Shown in pieces: positions 1-10,337 of a DNA stretch of 36,070 bases. Positions within the stretch are counted from its first letter, which is position 1. Each line of letters begins with the position of its first letter. The DNA comes from Tannerella sp. (GTDB taxonomy: Bacteria > Bacteroidota > Bacteroidia > Bacteroidales > Tannerellaceae): positions 1-36,070 of the forward strand of contig JAITVY010000055.1 in assembly GCA_031285565.1 (NCBI GenBank), in the 5' to 3' direction. The notes beneath the pieces are model-generated. The model saw only the letters and a program-made list of their open reading frames with translations. It ran no database searches and was not told the origin of the DNA. A program made the translations under genes and the position numbers.

Positions 1-1612
1 GCTCGTTTCTTGCATAAATTTGGAGATATCCGTTGGTAGTAACACCGAAGCTGTGAATCCCAGTATCTACATATACATCTTCATAAGCATGTGCTGGCGC
101 GAATAAAACTGTACATTCAAAATTAATCCGACTATCGAGTACGTTGTAGTACCATCTATTTCCTGATTGAACCCAATTCGCGGGTATAAGAGTAGCCGAT
201 ACGTTCACCGCTTTCATTGCATCAAATAAGATTTTATGCGCATTTTCATCCTCGTCATGCGCTTCTATAGCTGTGCTGATTTTTGTATCAACTTGCGAAC
301 TCGTGTCGTAATTCGACATGTCAACACTTACCGACCCTACCAGCTCCCAATCTCCATTTATCCAGATGTATTCATCAAGCGCGTCTCCGGTTTGTGCATT
401 AGCTTTCGGAACAAGGTAAATCTTATTTTCAACACCTGTCGATGGCAGTTCTGTAACCGTCATGAATACTTCATTATCGATATCAGCCGAAAGCGTAATA
501 CTTCCGTCCTCTTCGATCGTAACCTTCATACCAGTGCCTTCTTTCACACGTAGTGCCGTTAATGCGCTCTGTTGTAAATCTGTTAATGAAGTCCAGATAT
601 CGCTGTGAGCACCACTATCTGCATTGTGGCTGCTTATTGCACTGCCCACTTCTTGTTGTGTTACAAATCCAGAAATATCAGATTGTGTATATTCTTCAAA
701 TACTCCAACTGCAGCACCATCTCCATTAGGTTTAAAAAGATACGTTTTTCCTGCTGACAATGTTGATTCTTCTACAACAACATTTCCTGATCCTGACCCT
801 GGTGTACCTCGTGGTATAGAGCCATCAACCCGATAAATCGGCTGACCTTGTCCGTCATAATCCTCAAAGGTGAAAGTCAGGTTTACACTACTGCCAGGTG
901 CACCTGTGGTAATAGATCCGTTTTTTATAACAGGTATAGCTCCTGTTTTACCCTCAGGCACTTTTAATGAAAAAGTATAGATAGGATTTCCATCACCATC
1001 GTAATTACCAGAAAAGACGAAAATCAATTCAGGCGGAGTATTATTTGTAACGGAAGATGAAGTTCCTGTTCCAAGTACAGGCGTTTTGCCATCCTTTACA
1101 TTTGATGCAGCTTGTTGTGCAGTTTTAGCTGCTTCAGATGCTGCCGTACCGGCTTCTGCAACCTGTTGTTTCAGTTCAGTTAGTCCTTCTATAGCATCCG
1201 TTGCCGGTTGACGAAGATAAGCAAGGTAATCATCATTGGTTTTGTTTTCATTTCCGGGTTGTTGCTGCCATACATCAAAAGCAGATGAACCTTTCAGGTC
1301 AGCAACAGAAATAAGATTCGTCCAGATTGTTTCATCCTTGTATTTCCACTGTATCTGATCACTCGATTTTTGTAGCACAATCTCCTTCCCATCCGTACCT
1401 TTCAATGCTGACATTAACAGGCGCTTTAAGGTGAATGTATTACCAGATTCAAACAGTACCGGCAGGGATGAAATTCCCTGCAGGCTGTTCGCTATTTCAT
1501 ACTGTGACGGATCACTTGATTTATTAGAGATGGCTTCTGTTACAGCCGTTACTAATTTAGCAAGTCCTTCTGGAGTTATTTCTATGCCATCTATCGTAAT
1601 ATCACCTGTCAT
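1..1612 (-). CDS. Phage tail fibre / baseplate-associated protein (3' end outside window)
   Basis: An open frame runs without a stop from the ATG at 1612 to the window edge (537 codons seen), so the C-terminus is missing. The N-terminal part (GDITIDGIEI, then a helical stretch) resembles the tail-proximal part of Bacteroidales phage fibres. About residues 150-180 form an alanine-rich helix (AGTAASDAAKTAQQAAS). Two related beta segments follow, each with a YDG(D/Q)G(N/Q)PIY motif and a G-x-P-G-like patch, resembling fibre or carbohydrate-binding modules. It is the last late gene visible and follows the tail tip genes, so a receptor-binding role is inferred. No catalytic motif is visible. The role could be accessory baseplate rather than fibre. 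Confidence 0.75.
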   Translation of the reverse strand, partial: MTGDITIDGIEITPEGLAKLVTAVTEAISNKSSDPSQYEIANSLQGISSLPVLFESGNTFTLKRLLMSALKGTDGKEIVLQKSSDQIQWKYKDETIWTNLISVADLKGSSAFDVWQQQPGNENKTNDDYLAYLRQPATDAIEGLTELKQQVAEAGTAASEAAKTAQQAASNVKDGKTPVLGTGTSSSVTNNTPPELIFVFSGNYDGDGNPIYTFSLKVPEGKTGAIPVIKNGSITTGAPGSSVNLTFTFEDYDGQGQPIYRVDGSIPRGTPGSGSGNVVVEESTLSAGKTYLFKPNGDGAAVGVFEEYTQSDISGFVTQQEVGSAISSHNADSGAHSDIWTSLTDLQQSALTALRVKEGTGMKVTIEEDGSITLSADIDNEVFMTVTELPSTGVENKIYLVPKANAQTGDALDEYIWINGDWELVGSVSVDMSNYDTSSQVDTKISTAIEAHDEDENAHKILFDAMKAVNVSATLIPANWVQSGNRWYYNVLDSRINFECTVLFAPAHAYEDVYVDTGIHSFGVTTNGYLQIYARNE

Positions 1613-1623
1613 ACTTAACTTTT

Positions 1624-1899
1624 TTAGATTGGTTTTAAAATGGTTTTGATATCCTCTATCAGTTTATTAAAAAGACGTTTTAATTGATATCCAGATATTT
1701 TATTCTCTTTATGCAAAGAGAAACCAAGTATCCCGTCCTGGTTAGCATTGGCCGACCCGATTATTTCATCACCCTTATATATCCGGGCATTCACATTTGA
1801 AACTTCTCCATCCGAAGATGCATCACAATCGTATTTAATTGTGAAAGTACCAACTTCACTCTGTGCAGATATTCTCCGCTTGTCGCTTGTTATTTCCAT
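1624..1899 (-). CDS. Small tail-region protein of unknown function
   Basis: This 91-residue protein starts with ATG at 1899, inside the last 44 bases of the upstream gene, so the two are probably translationally coupled. It looks like a small beta-rich domain (residues 10-60) followed by a basic C-terminal helix (RLFNKLIEDIKTIL). There is no signal peptide or membrane segment. Its place between the tail fibre genes suggests a tail accessory or assembly factor, but I do not recognise the family. It is credible as a gene because the late operon is tightly packed and no larger frame competes here. Confidence 0.6.
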   Translation of the reverse strand: MEITSDKRRISAQSEVGTFTIKYDCDASSDGEVSNVNARIYKGDEIIGSANANQDGILGFSLHKENKISGYQLKRLFNKLIEDIKTILKPI

Positions 1900-2194
1900 C
1901 TTTTTTACCTTCTAATAATTCTTCAATTTGTCCATATGCACCTGGTATTAGTACAGCATTACAAACTTTTTTGATCAGTACAGCTTCCTCCGAACTAATC
2001 TCAATATCTTTCTTTGATACTGCAATACGGTTACAAAGTTGAAATGCTTTGTACTTCTCTTCAGGTGTATCCAATTCCCTACTTCCGTATAGGTTAGAAC
2101 ACACCGCATCAATCATTAATTGATCATTTCCATTTTGATCCTGTAATGTTTCTCCTTTGTAATTAAGAAAGGGTTTGTTAAAATTTACTTTCAT
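1856..2194 (-). CDS. Conserved tail-region protein of unknown function
   Basis: This 112-residue protein begins MKVNFNKPFLNYKGE and is mostly helical after residue 25. Its style (an N-terminal strand, then a long helical part about residue positions, cofactors and Asn/Gln) recalls small proteins found near tail fibres in Bacteroidales prophages, a family without known function. It lies 21 bases after the large fibre gene and overlaps the next gene by 44 bases, so it belongs to the late tail operon. No motif allows a function call. A fibre chaperone is one guess. Confidence 0.6.
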   Translation of the reverse strand: MKVNFNKPFLNYKGETLQDQNGNDQLMIDAVCSNLYGSRELDTPEEKYKAFQLCNRIAVSKKDIEISSEEAVLIKKVCNAVLIPGAYGQIEELLEGKKDGNNKRQAENICTE

Positions 2195-2215
2195 GATTCC
2201 TATTTTAATAACTGT

Positions 2216-5020
2216 TTATACTATATAAAAACATCCTGTGCGCGCATCCCAGCGCACGCTATAATTGTTAGTTCCTGTGCTATTAACTATTGCTGGCAAC
2301 CCGGTTAGATTGCTATAAGTAGGCATATTTGATGCCAGAATACATGTTCTGTATATCCCATACCCATCACCCGTCAATTGTGCAAAACCTAAGTACAATC
2401 TTCTCTCAGCAGTCGTGTTAGGAAGATATTTCCCAACCAGGACGTTGGCGATATTGGTCGGTGGACTACCCATCACGTTCAACGTGACCATTCCAGCATT
2501 ATAAGAAAAACCACCATCGCCTGATAAAAATGCTTGGCCACCTGACGTTCTATGATCAACTCCCTGACTACTCAATCGCAAAACAGTACTATTAACAACA
2601 CTGTCAACAGCTTTTAAATACATATCGTCAGCCTTGAATTCTCCGATAGCAAGTGCTTTATTCACTACTAAATTATCAACATCAATTAGAGAAGTTAATA
2701 TAAAGCCACCATTTATAACTGTACTATCAAGCAAAGCTTTTCCTACCATATCTCGATAAGCTAAATCACCGAGGCCGTTCTTAAAATTCGTCAATGCCGT
2801 ATTTGCTCTTGAAACGGCATTGTTTTCTGCATTGTTGGCTGCTGATTCAGAATGGTTTACCAAATTGTTGAAATCCTGATTCCATGCTGAGACTGTTACA
2901 TACCCACTAAGATTTATCTTATTTGCGTTGATAGTTACCGCTTCTGGTGTTTGATTGATTGTAGAAATAATGGTTTTCCCATTCTCCATTGTTTTTGATG
3001 CCCAAAGAGTGTTGCCAGACGTTTCGGTGATCCATCCTGCAGACTCACTTTCCAAATCCGTAACTCGTGAAGCTATTGTAGATATTTTACCTGCTTCAAC
3101 CGTTATTTTTCCTTCAAGTGTTTGTCTTATTGTTCCTGTAGTCTGATCCACATACTGTTTTGTCGCAGTCAATGCTATTTGATCTGCCATCACGGATATT
3201 TCAGTATCATATCTTGTGTAGATCTTTCCAGTTTCACTATCAACATATTCTTTTGTTGCGCGTAAAGCGATCTGTTCGGCATTTTGAAAAATTTCGGTTT
3301 CCAACCTGATAACAGCATTTGCCAATGCATCTGTAAATAATGAAACACCATATATCAATATCGTACCGGTAAACCCAATCTGAAAATCTCCAATTCCATT
3401 CCATTCTGCTGAAAATGATTTCTTTTGATAGTCACTTGTAACCGGAAGGGATTCGGACATATATAAATCTGTACCAGGTATACCTGCTGTTAACGTTCCG
3501 GCACGAAGCACTTTGTAGTAAAACGAAACAGAATGTGTGCCTGAAACATGGTTACTATAATGATCATTTTTTTGAGCGATAGTTGTATTAATCAATCGTA
3601 ATACATTTCGACTTTCATCTTTATAAATATCGGCCACTTTCCGTTTATTAGCATAGAAGTTAGCATTCAACCAGATAAATTTACCACCTGCTTTTATAAT
3701 AGATATGTCATCAACTGCATTCCAGTAATGTGTATTGTCATTGAAGGCAGAATTCTTCAGGATATTTCCCTGTTCGAGTGACATATCGTTCTTTACACCT
3801 TCAATCAGGCTGGAAAATTTACCATCCATCACAACAAACTGTTGTTCGACTGTCATTCCATTATCCAAATAAATATCCGTGTTTTCAAAAACGGCACCCT
3901 GTGCATAAATACCATATCCGTTTAGCTGAACCCCTTTTTTTGTCCGGATACCGGAAATATTTCCCATCCGAACTTTGATCTTTTCAAACATGGATTCGTC
4001 CGTGATGCCATCCAGAACATCAATGTAAGGCGCTTTGTCATCAGATGATGTCAGGTAGATAATCCCCTGCCGGGAAGCATCTGTTTTATTTCCAAACCTG
4101 AACACGACATCTCCGGTCTCCGGTTCATCGTATCCGTCAATGATTTGTAAATCGAAATAATCCGGAGTAACCCCCGTCACTAATCCATAGAAGTAACGGA
4201 TATTGATACCGGAACTACGTTGCATACGGACGATATCATTTGCACGTAAGTTCATCCGCATACTTCCTTCCATTGTATCGATTACACAGCGATATATACT
4301 ACCAATCTTTTCAACTGTAAGGATTTTGTTCAGATCGGATACAATCACTGATCCACCCAGCCCATAAATTTGCGAGTAAACCAGTTCATATACTTTCATC
4401 GACTTTCTGACAGTCCAATGATCTACGGTACCGGAAGCTGTTGGAATATCAATTTCCACGCCCCAGCCTGTAAAACCGGATGCAAATGAAACGGAACCGA
4501 ACGTCCCGCCTAAAAAAACATCAGACCGGACACGGGTACTATCCAGCATAGCCGCTCCGGCATCAGTGATCTGCCAGCCTTTCCCTCCTTGGAAGCCGTC
4601 AATGAAGACACTACTTTTGATGTTTTTGTCAAAATAAATGTTCCCATGTGCTGTATCATCAACATCTTTACGCAGGTACCGGTCATCGAACAGTCCGGCC
4701 ATGTTTACACTATCAATGCCGGTTATATGACCAAAATCATCAAGTTCCAGATTCTGAATAACAAAAGCACGGCCATTGTCAGAACTCTCAGCCTGCGAAG
4801 TGTCACCATGTGAAATGGTATACGTCACTTTACCTAATAGGTCTTTAGAAATACTAATACCCAGCCCTTCCAGGATGTCAAGATCTGCATCTATAGAACC
4901 GGATCCACTGCTGCTTCCGGATCCACTGCTTGTACTGCTCCGGTAAACCGCATTCCCCCCGGCTTCTTTCCGGTACTTGCTTCGTGGACTGGCTGATATT
5001 TTCCTGCTTACTATATCCAT
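2216..5020 (-). CDS. Large central tail fibre / tip protein
   Basis: This 934-residue protein starts at 5020, and its ATG overlaps the stop of the upstream gene. Residues 1-25 are basic, then a Ser/Gly linker (about residues 27-44), then beta-rich modules. One of these (ELDDFGHITGIDSVNMAGLF) is a pattern common in fibre shafts. Between about residues 560 and 660 there are tandem helical repeats (EQIALRATKEYVDSETG, then DQIALTATKQYVDQTTG) typical of trimeric phage fibre stalks. The C-terminal 150 residues form a Gly/Ser-rich domain. Position after tape measure and distal tail protein fits the central fibre or tip of a siphovirus tail. The host receptor cannot be read from the sequence. Confidence 0.8.
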   Translation of the reverse strand: MDIVSRKISASPRSKYRKEAGGNAVYRSSTSSGSGSSSGSGSIDADLDILEGLGISISKDLLGKVTYTISHGDTSQAESSDNGRAFVIQNLELDDFGHITGIDSVNMAGLFDDRYLRKDVDDTAHGNIYFDKNIKSSVFIDGFQGGKGWQITDAGAAMLDSTRVRSDVFLGGTFGSVSFASGFTGWGVEIDIPTASGTVDHWTVRKSMKVYELVYSQIYGLGGSVIVSDLNKILTVEKIGSIYRCVIDTMEGSMRMNLRANDIVRMQRSSGINIRYFYGLVTGVTPDYFDLQIIDGYDEPETGDVVFRFGNKTDASRQGIIYLTSSDDKAPYIDVLDGITDESMFEKIKVRMGNISGIRTKKGVQLNGYGIYAQGAVFENTDIYLDNGMTVEQQFVVMDGKFSSLIEGVKNDMSLEQGNILKNSAFNDNTHYWNAVDDISIIKAGGKFIWLNANFYANKRKVADIYKDESRNVLRLINTTIAQKNDHYSNHVSGTHSVSFYYKVLRAGTLTAGIPGTDLYMSESLPVTSDYQKKSFSAEWNGIGDFQIGFTGTILIYGVSLFTDALANAVIRLETEIFQNAEQIALRATKEYVDSETGKIYTRYDTEISVMADQIALTATKQYVDQTTGTIRQTLEGKITVEAGKISTIASRVTDLESESAGWITETSGNTLWASKTMENGKTIISTINQTPEAVTINANKINLSGYVTVSAWNQDFNNLVNHSESAANNAENNAVSRANTALTNFKNGLGDLAYRDMVGKALLDSTVINGGFILTSLIDVDNLVVNKALAIGEFKADDMYLKAVDSVVNSTVLRLSSQGVDHRTSGGQAFLSGDGGFSYNAGMVTLNVMGSPPTNIANVLVGKYLPNTTAERRLYLGFAQLTGDGYGIYRTCILASNMPTYSNLTGLPAIVNSTGTNNYSVRWDARTGCFYIV

Positions 5021-7107
5021 TACTTCACCTCCATTAAAGTCACCCGCGAACGATCATAGCTATAATCAATTTCTTCATTGATCAGTATAAAATCCTTCCC
5101 CGGCAGGTTAGCATCTTCAATTAATTGATAAGGGACAAAACCTTCTTTTAAAATTTGAGTAGTCTGCATCTTGGCCGCTTGGTATTGATTTACTACCCGG
5201 TTCACAATTAATTCCTCCGGTTTCATTTCGGAATTTGTAATACGATTATGCAGTTTGTCCAAAATGACATTGTTATGTATGACTTTGCTATATGCAAGCC
5301 CTGAATCGTTACTGGATGTTATCTTCAATTCGATATCATCCAATGGGCTTACAAATTCTTCATTAACGACATTGGTGTACAACGTATCATTTTTCTGTCC
5401 GGACTCACTTTCACTTTGTGAGAATTTACAGCTTTGAAGTTTGATGTCTTTTATGAAAATGTATCTATGCAGATAACTATCCTGATCAGCTTTTGGGCAA
5501 TAAATGGTTAATTCTATATCTCCTATAATAGTTTGCTTATTAAACCAAACAATATGTCCGGATACATCCCCTAATTCGAGTAGATAATCATTCTGATTGC
5601 GCACATTTAACCAATCGTAAACATAATGTTGTGTTTTCTTTTTTAGGTCTGTATAGAGTTTGTAAACTTTTTTTTCTTTACTCCATTTGCCTTCGAAAGT
5701 CGTTCCATCATAATACCATTCTCCGATACGTAAACTTATAGGAATGTACCAACCATCCGGGCTGACAGAATCAATTGTGTCTTTATCAACATGCTTGATC
5801 CGAAATCCATCAGGCCTATCTGAGTAACAAACAGCAAAATTTAATATAATAGCCTGTTCGTTGCTGAATACGATGTTTTTTGTATTGAATCTTGTTTGAA
5901 GAAGAGGAAATGCATCATCCGAATAATAATCTAATAACAACTTGCCACGAATAATACTATTGTCTATTTCGCCATCATACAATTTTACTTGTACCATCGG
6001 TTCCCATTTGAGTTCGTTTGGCCGGTCATCACCCTCGAATTCTGTCATACGGATAATCTGTCCACCGGCTATTTTTTCTATTGTTGTTGGTGTTGACGGA
6101 ACGAAAGTTTGGTTGGTATAACGATATTGGAATATATCATAGTTTTTACTCCAGCATAGTTCTTTAAAATACCATTTATTCCCGTTTTTAAGGTTTTCCC
6201 AATAAACGCCCGAACTTCTAGAAATATCTTCAGATAAAGGAGGAAATAAATCTTCTGACTTTACCTCATAATCGCTACATACAACATTTACTTTGTTGTA
6301 GCCTGAAATAATATCAAGTGTGTGATTTTCACCTGCAACCCCCATGTCTAAGGCTGTTAAGTCTAATACGCTCTGTTTGTCGTTGCTAAGCGTCGTTTTT
6401 GATTCTGCAAAAGATGGATTATAAAAGAAGTATTCCGCAAACCCTTTCTTTATATAATCTATATCAATCAGATATAGGAATCCGTTCTTTTCTGTTAGTG
6501 TCCAGCAGTAGAACCGGCAGATTTCTTCTAAGATCTCTTTGTAAGTCATCCGTTCGTCATCTTCATCGATGAAGTTGTCTGAAGATATCATATGTTCTTT
6601 CATCACGTTTGTATTTGTGCCAAACGTACAAGGAACATACAACCCTTTATAATCACCTTCAGAGAGTGTAATAGCCTTTTTTACTAGATCAAACAAAGAA
6701 ACAATGATCGCATCCAGATCAAACTTTACATATTCAAGTGTTGACAGGGCAGAAATACATTCGATTTCAAACTCAAATAAATTGGTAGAGTAATCTTGTG
6801 AATAAACCTCCGGAGTGATAAAACCTGTCCAGATGATATCATTTTCACGTTTCAGGTTTACTTTATGTTTGCGTGCAGACGTGGAAAACAGGCTTTGTAG
6901 ATAATCGCTTCCGACTATTTTTAATGTTGCTCCGGATAACCTCAAAGGATTATACAAAAACTCTTCATCATCGGTATTGACTTCAAACACATCATCACCT
7001 CCATCTAACTCTTTTGATGAGCCGGTATAATCTTTTCGTAAAATTTCGACTTTATACGAAATGTTACTAAGACTTTTAAAGGGTATGGTGTAAAGTGTTC
7101 CGTACAT
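5020..7107 (-). CDS. Distal tail / tail-tip structural protein
   Basis: This 695-residue protein has its start (7107) sharing bases with the tape measure stop and its stop sharing bases with the next start, so the three genes are translationally coupled. The N-terminus (YTIPFKSLSNISYKVEI) and the motif WTGFITPEVYSQDY near residue 95 resemble Bacteroidales prophage tail-tip proteins in the position of Dit/Tal. A domain around residues 180-230 resembles the hub fold of baseplate proteins (inferred). No endopeptidase or lysozyme motif is visible. It probably forms the tail tip ring or hub joining tape measure and fibre. Confidence 0.7.
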   Translation of the reverse strand: MYGTLYTIPFKSLSNISYKVEILRKDYTGSSKELDGGDDVFEVNTDDEEFLYNPLRLSGATLKIVGSDYLQSLFSTSARKHKVNLKRENDIIWTGFITPEVYSQDYSTNLFEFEIECISALSTLEYVKFDLDAIIVSLFDLVKKAITLSEGDYKGLYVPCTFGTNTNVMKEHMISSDNFIDEDDERMTYKEILEEICRFYCWTLTEKNGFLYLIDIDYIKKGFAEYFFYNPSFAESKTTLSNDKQSVLDLTALDMGVAGENHTLDIISGYNKVNVVCSDYEVKSEDLFPPLSEDISRSSGVYWENLKNGNKWYFKELCWSKNYDIFQYRYTNQTFVPSTPTTIEKIAGGQIIRMTEFEGDDRPNELKWEPMVQVKLYDGEIDNSIIRGKLLLDYYSDDAFPLLQTRFNTKNIVFSNEQAIILNFAVCYSDRPDGFRIKHVDKDTIDSVSPDGWYIPISLRIGEWYYDGTTFEGKWSKEKKVYKLYTDLKKKTQHYVYDWLNVRNQNDYLLELGDVSGHIVWFNKQTIIGDIELTIYCPKADQDSYLHRYIFIKDIKLQSCKFSQSESESGQKNDTLYTNVVNEEFVSPLDDIELKITSSNDSGLAYSKVIHNNVILDKLHNRITNSEMKPEELIVNRVVNQYQAAKMQTTQILKEGFVPYQLIEDANLPGKDFILINEEIDYSYDRSRVTLMEVK

Positions 7108-10100
7108 TAGAAATGTCTCCTTTTTTTGTTATAATTCTTTCGTACACCTTCCAAATCTTTACCACGCAAACGCCATTCGACACGACCATATCCCTCGCCG
7201 TTTAGTTGACCTAACAAAGCCGATTGTTGCCGTTGGTTTAAGATTAGTTCCCCGGAATTTACCCGTGCCAGAAGCTTATCACCTGTTCGGGAATTTCCAC
7301 CCACAATACCACCGTTGGCAAACTTTGGCAAGCCTGCAAGTAAAGCAATTATACCTGCAACAGCAGCAATAGCGAGTGCAACCCCGACGATCGGCACCAT
7401 AGAAACTGATTTTGCCGCGCCAGAAGCTGCAGCCGCAGTATTGCCTAATACTGTACGACGGTTAGCGGAAGCCGTACTTTCAGATACAGCAGCATCAGTC
7501 GCGATCTGGGTACTGGCATTCGTTAACTTTTGAGCGGTAACAGCTGAATCAATAATTGCTTCCTGTCGCTTCGCAGCTGATAGCATGTTGACCATTTCAG
7601 TCATTTTCTTGATCATGTCTATGATCTCAATAAAAGCATCTACTGTACTGGTTAACGAATCCCAGACAGCCATGATCTTTTCCCATTCCGAAGCGTCCAC
7701 ATCGTTGAATACTACTGCCAGGTTGCTCCATGCATTTACAACTCGGTCAGCATCAGAGACCATACCTTTAATCCCATCATATGCTCCTCCGGCCAACTCT
7801 TTGCTGAAATCTTTGATAGCACGTTTGGCTTCTGCAATCTTCAAAGCCTTCTCCAAAGAAGTCGCTTTGCTCATTTCCTTTTCGACTTCTTTCAGTAAAC
7901 TTTTCGCGCTACCGGTTGCTGATACTTGTAAGGCATTATATTTTTCTTCGTTCGACAGATTTTTATTTCCAATTATTTCTGATGCAGACGAACGATAATC
8001 GTATTGTTTCGCTTTCGGTGTTGTAGACTGTTGTGCAGAAAGGGAATTATAGAATTTATTTGTATTAGCGTTAGCACCTAACAAAGATGCTGCCAAAAGC
8101 TTTGTGTTATCAATCAGTGAATTTAATTCTTCATTATACTTTTCTTCTGTTTTTAAACCTGCAGCACGTTGATTAGTTAATTCTTTAAACTTATTGTTAT
8201 AATCTTTTTGGATTTCGTCCAGTTTGGTTTGTTCGCGCAATTCATTAGCACGTTCATTCAGGGCATTTAGAAAATTACGATCTGCATCTGTGACAAGCTG
8301 CATCGCAGCAATTTCTTTTCGTGTAGATTCTGTTAAGTCATAAATTGCCTTATCCTGTTCTTCTTTTGTAATTATGCCTCTTTCGAACTGATTACTTAAC
8401 TCCTGTAGTTTGTCGCTGTATTGTTTTTCAGCTTCATAAGTAGCGGATGGATCAACGCCAGATTTTGCTTGTTGGAATGTCGGATTATTAGCAGCTTGTC
8501 CTGGCGTCAATAAACCGGATAAACTTTGAAAGGTTTCTTTGTTTAAATCACGAAGTTTTGAAGTATATTCTTTTTCGGATATAGCTTTATTTTGCAACAG
8601 GTTTGTTAATGCGGTCAATTGCTCCGCATACTTTTCTTCGGCTTTTTCCAGGTCTGTTTTCTTTGTATCTTTTGTAGGAAGAATCGGATCATCCGTAGTA
8701 GTTGGTGTATTCGTATCGGTATTTACGACTTTCAGTTCTAACCTGTTTAGCTCCGCGTTCGCTTTTTGCCAGACTGCATAATTCTGGTTGTATTCTTTGA
8801 GGTCACGGACAGACTGTGTATAATAAAACGGATTCTTTGAAAGAGTTGCGCTCTTAGTTAATGAAGTGCCTTTTTCTTCTTGTGTACTCCCACCATATTT
8901 GTTTAATATGGAACTCATTTGAGATTCAGCCTCCAACTTACTTTTTTGGAAGAATTCAATTGAAGCCATATCTTTTAATAATCCTATCCTCGTTTTTATG
9001 GCATCGTTGATATCCCCGTTGATCCCGAGTGTTTTTTGATCTATCGAGAATGATGTATTTAAAAGACCGTTTATCTGGTCAATTGCACCTTTCCGCTGTT
9101 CATAGGTATTATTTACGTTGATGGCAATTTGTTGAAGGCGTTGTAGTTTGTCTACTTCTGCAATGCTGTTTGCTACTCCGGCAGCTTCTCTTTTCCAGTC
9201 TGAAAAGATTGTTTTTATCCGTTTCGATTCCTGGTATACTTCATGTAAATATCCTCCTATTGAAGCCAGTACTGTAAATATTGCTGTAGGCAATGCAGCC
9301 ATCATTGCTGTTTTTATCGCTGTAGCCGCTTTCTGAAAGGCAAATTTGATTGATGTACTTGTTTTTTGTGCTTCCCAGGCTATTTTATCAAATTGTATCC
9401 CGGCTTCTTTTGCGGCACGTTTAGCGGCTACTAATGCAGCCCTTTCTGCTTTCGCGATTTCAATAATGATCCATTTGAACATTTTGCCAAGCGAAACGCC
9501 TGTAATAAACGCAATAAGTTGGGTTATTACCCTACGAATATTATTAGCAGCATATTCAACCAGTTTTGTTACATAATCAATAACTTGCTTATAGGCGCTT
9601 TGTACATTCGTACTTTTAGTAAATTCAGTAAAAGCGTTTTGCAGCCTGTTAAGTGACGTTTCAATATTGTCCGTGTCAATATTTGGAATCATTTCATCTA
9701 ATGCCTCTGCAAACTTCGGGAGGATGTCAGCAGACATTAATTGGCCTTTCTTCATCAGGCTATCCAGCCCTGCAACGGACACACCTGCAGCTTTCGCCAT
9801 GGCCTGTAAAGCAATTGGAAGTTTTTCACCCATCTGCAGGCGTAATTCTTCCGAACTGATCTTTCCTTTACTCATCATCTGCGACAAAGCAAGGAATACT
9901 CCATTACTCTCATCTGCACTTAAACTGAATGCGGTAGTTGCGCGTGATACGGATTCAAAGATTTTCCGTTGTTGCAACATACTCATACCAGCCTGTGAAG
10001 CAGATGCAGTAAAACGGGCAAAGTTTCCGGTCAGGGAATTTATCTCCATGCCGTACTTCTTTGACATATCCAATAAAAATCGCTGGCTATCGGCAAACTG

Positions 10101-10337
10101 TGCAGTACTGGCCGATACATTCTTTAATGCTGTAGTAACCCGGCTTGTTTCCCGTGCAGTGCTGATCAATCGACTAACGAAGTTAGTCAAACCTAATCCT
10201 CCGGCACCTAATGCAGCTGCGAATGTCAATACCTGCATTTGCAATGAACGTAATGCCGCTTTTGCCTGGTTGGTCCCTTTCTTAAAGTTTTCCGTCAGGA
10301 AATTAAGGGCTATTGAAAAGCTTAATTTTCCTGCCAT
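7107..10337 (-). CDS. Tail tape measure protein
   Basis: This 1076-residue protein is the longest in the tail module and sits in the standard place after the tail chaperone. Residues 1-230 carry the conserved tape-measure domain (NFKKGTNQAKAALRSL; MGEKLPIALQAMAKAAGVS). Residues 260-360 and about 970-1020 contain hydrophobic Ala-rich segments that could cross a membrane. The middle (about 560-800) is a heptad-like coiled coil with repeated E-K-Y units. The end (FANGGIVGGNSRTGDKLLARVNSGE region) is a signature of tape measures. The length suggests a tail of roughly 150-160 nm by the usual 1.5 angstrom per residue rule. The start at 10337 overlaps the chaperone stop by 16 bases. Confidence 0.93.
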   Translation of the reverse strand: MAGKLSFSIALNFLTENFKKGTNQAKAALRSLQMQVLTFAAALGAGGLGLTNFVSRLISTARETSRVTTALKNVSASTAQFADSQRFLLDMSKKYGMEINSLTGNFARFTASASQAGMSMLQQRKIFESVSRATTAFSLSADESNGVFLALSQMMSKGKISSEELRLQMGEKLPIALQAMAKAAGVSVAGLDSLMKKGQLMSADILPKFAEALDEMIPNIDTDNIETSLNRLQNAFTEFTKSTNVQSAYKQVIDYVTKLVEYAANNIRRVITQLIAFITGVSLGKMFKWIIIEIAKAERAALVAAKRAAKEAGIQFDKIAWEAQKTSTSIKFAFQKAATAIKTAMMAALPTAIFTVLASIGGYLHEVYQESKRIKTIFSDWKREAAGVANSIAEVDKLQRLQQIAINVNNTYEQRKGAIDQINGLLNTSFSIDQKTLGINGDINDAIKTRIGLLKDMASIEFFQKSKLEAESQMSSILNKYGGSTQEEKGTSLTKSATLSKNPFYYTQSVRDLKEYNQNYAVWQKANAELNRLELKVVNTDTNTPTTTDDPILPTKDTKKTDLEKAEEKYAEQLTALTNLLQNKAISEKEYTSKLRDLNKETFQSLSGLLTPGQAANNPTFQQAKSGVDPSATYEAEKQYSDKLQELSNQFERGIITKEEQDKAIYDLTESTRKEIAAMQLVTDADRNFLNALNERANELREQTKLDEIQKDYNNKFKELTNQRAAGLKTEEKYNEELNSLIDNTKLLAASLLGANANTNKFYNSLSAQQSTTPKAKQYDYRSSASEIIGNKNLSNEEKYNALQVSATGSAKSLLKEVEKEMSKATSLEKALKIAEAKRAIKDFSKELAGGAYDGIKGMVSDADRVVNAWSNLAVVFNDVDASEWEKIMAVWDSLTSTVDAFIEIIDMIKKMTEMVNMLSAAKRQEAIIDSAVTAQKLTNASTQIATDAAVSESTASANRRTVLGNTAAAASGAAKSVSMVPIVGVALAIAAVAGIIALLAGLPKFANGGIVGGNSRTGDKLLARVNSGELILNQRQQSALLGQLNGEGYGRVEWRLRGKDLEGVRKNYNKKRRHF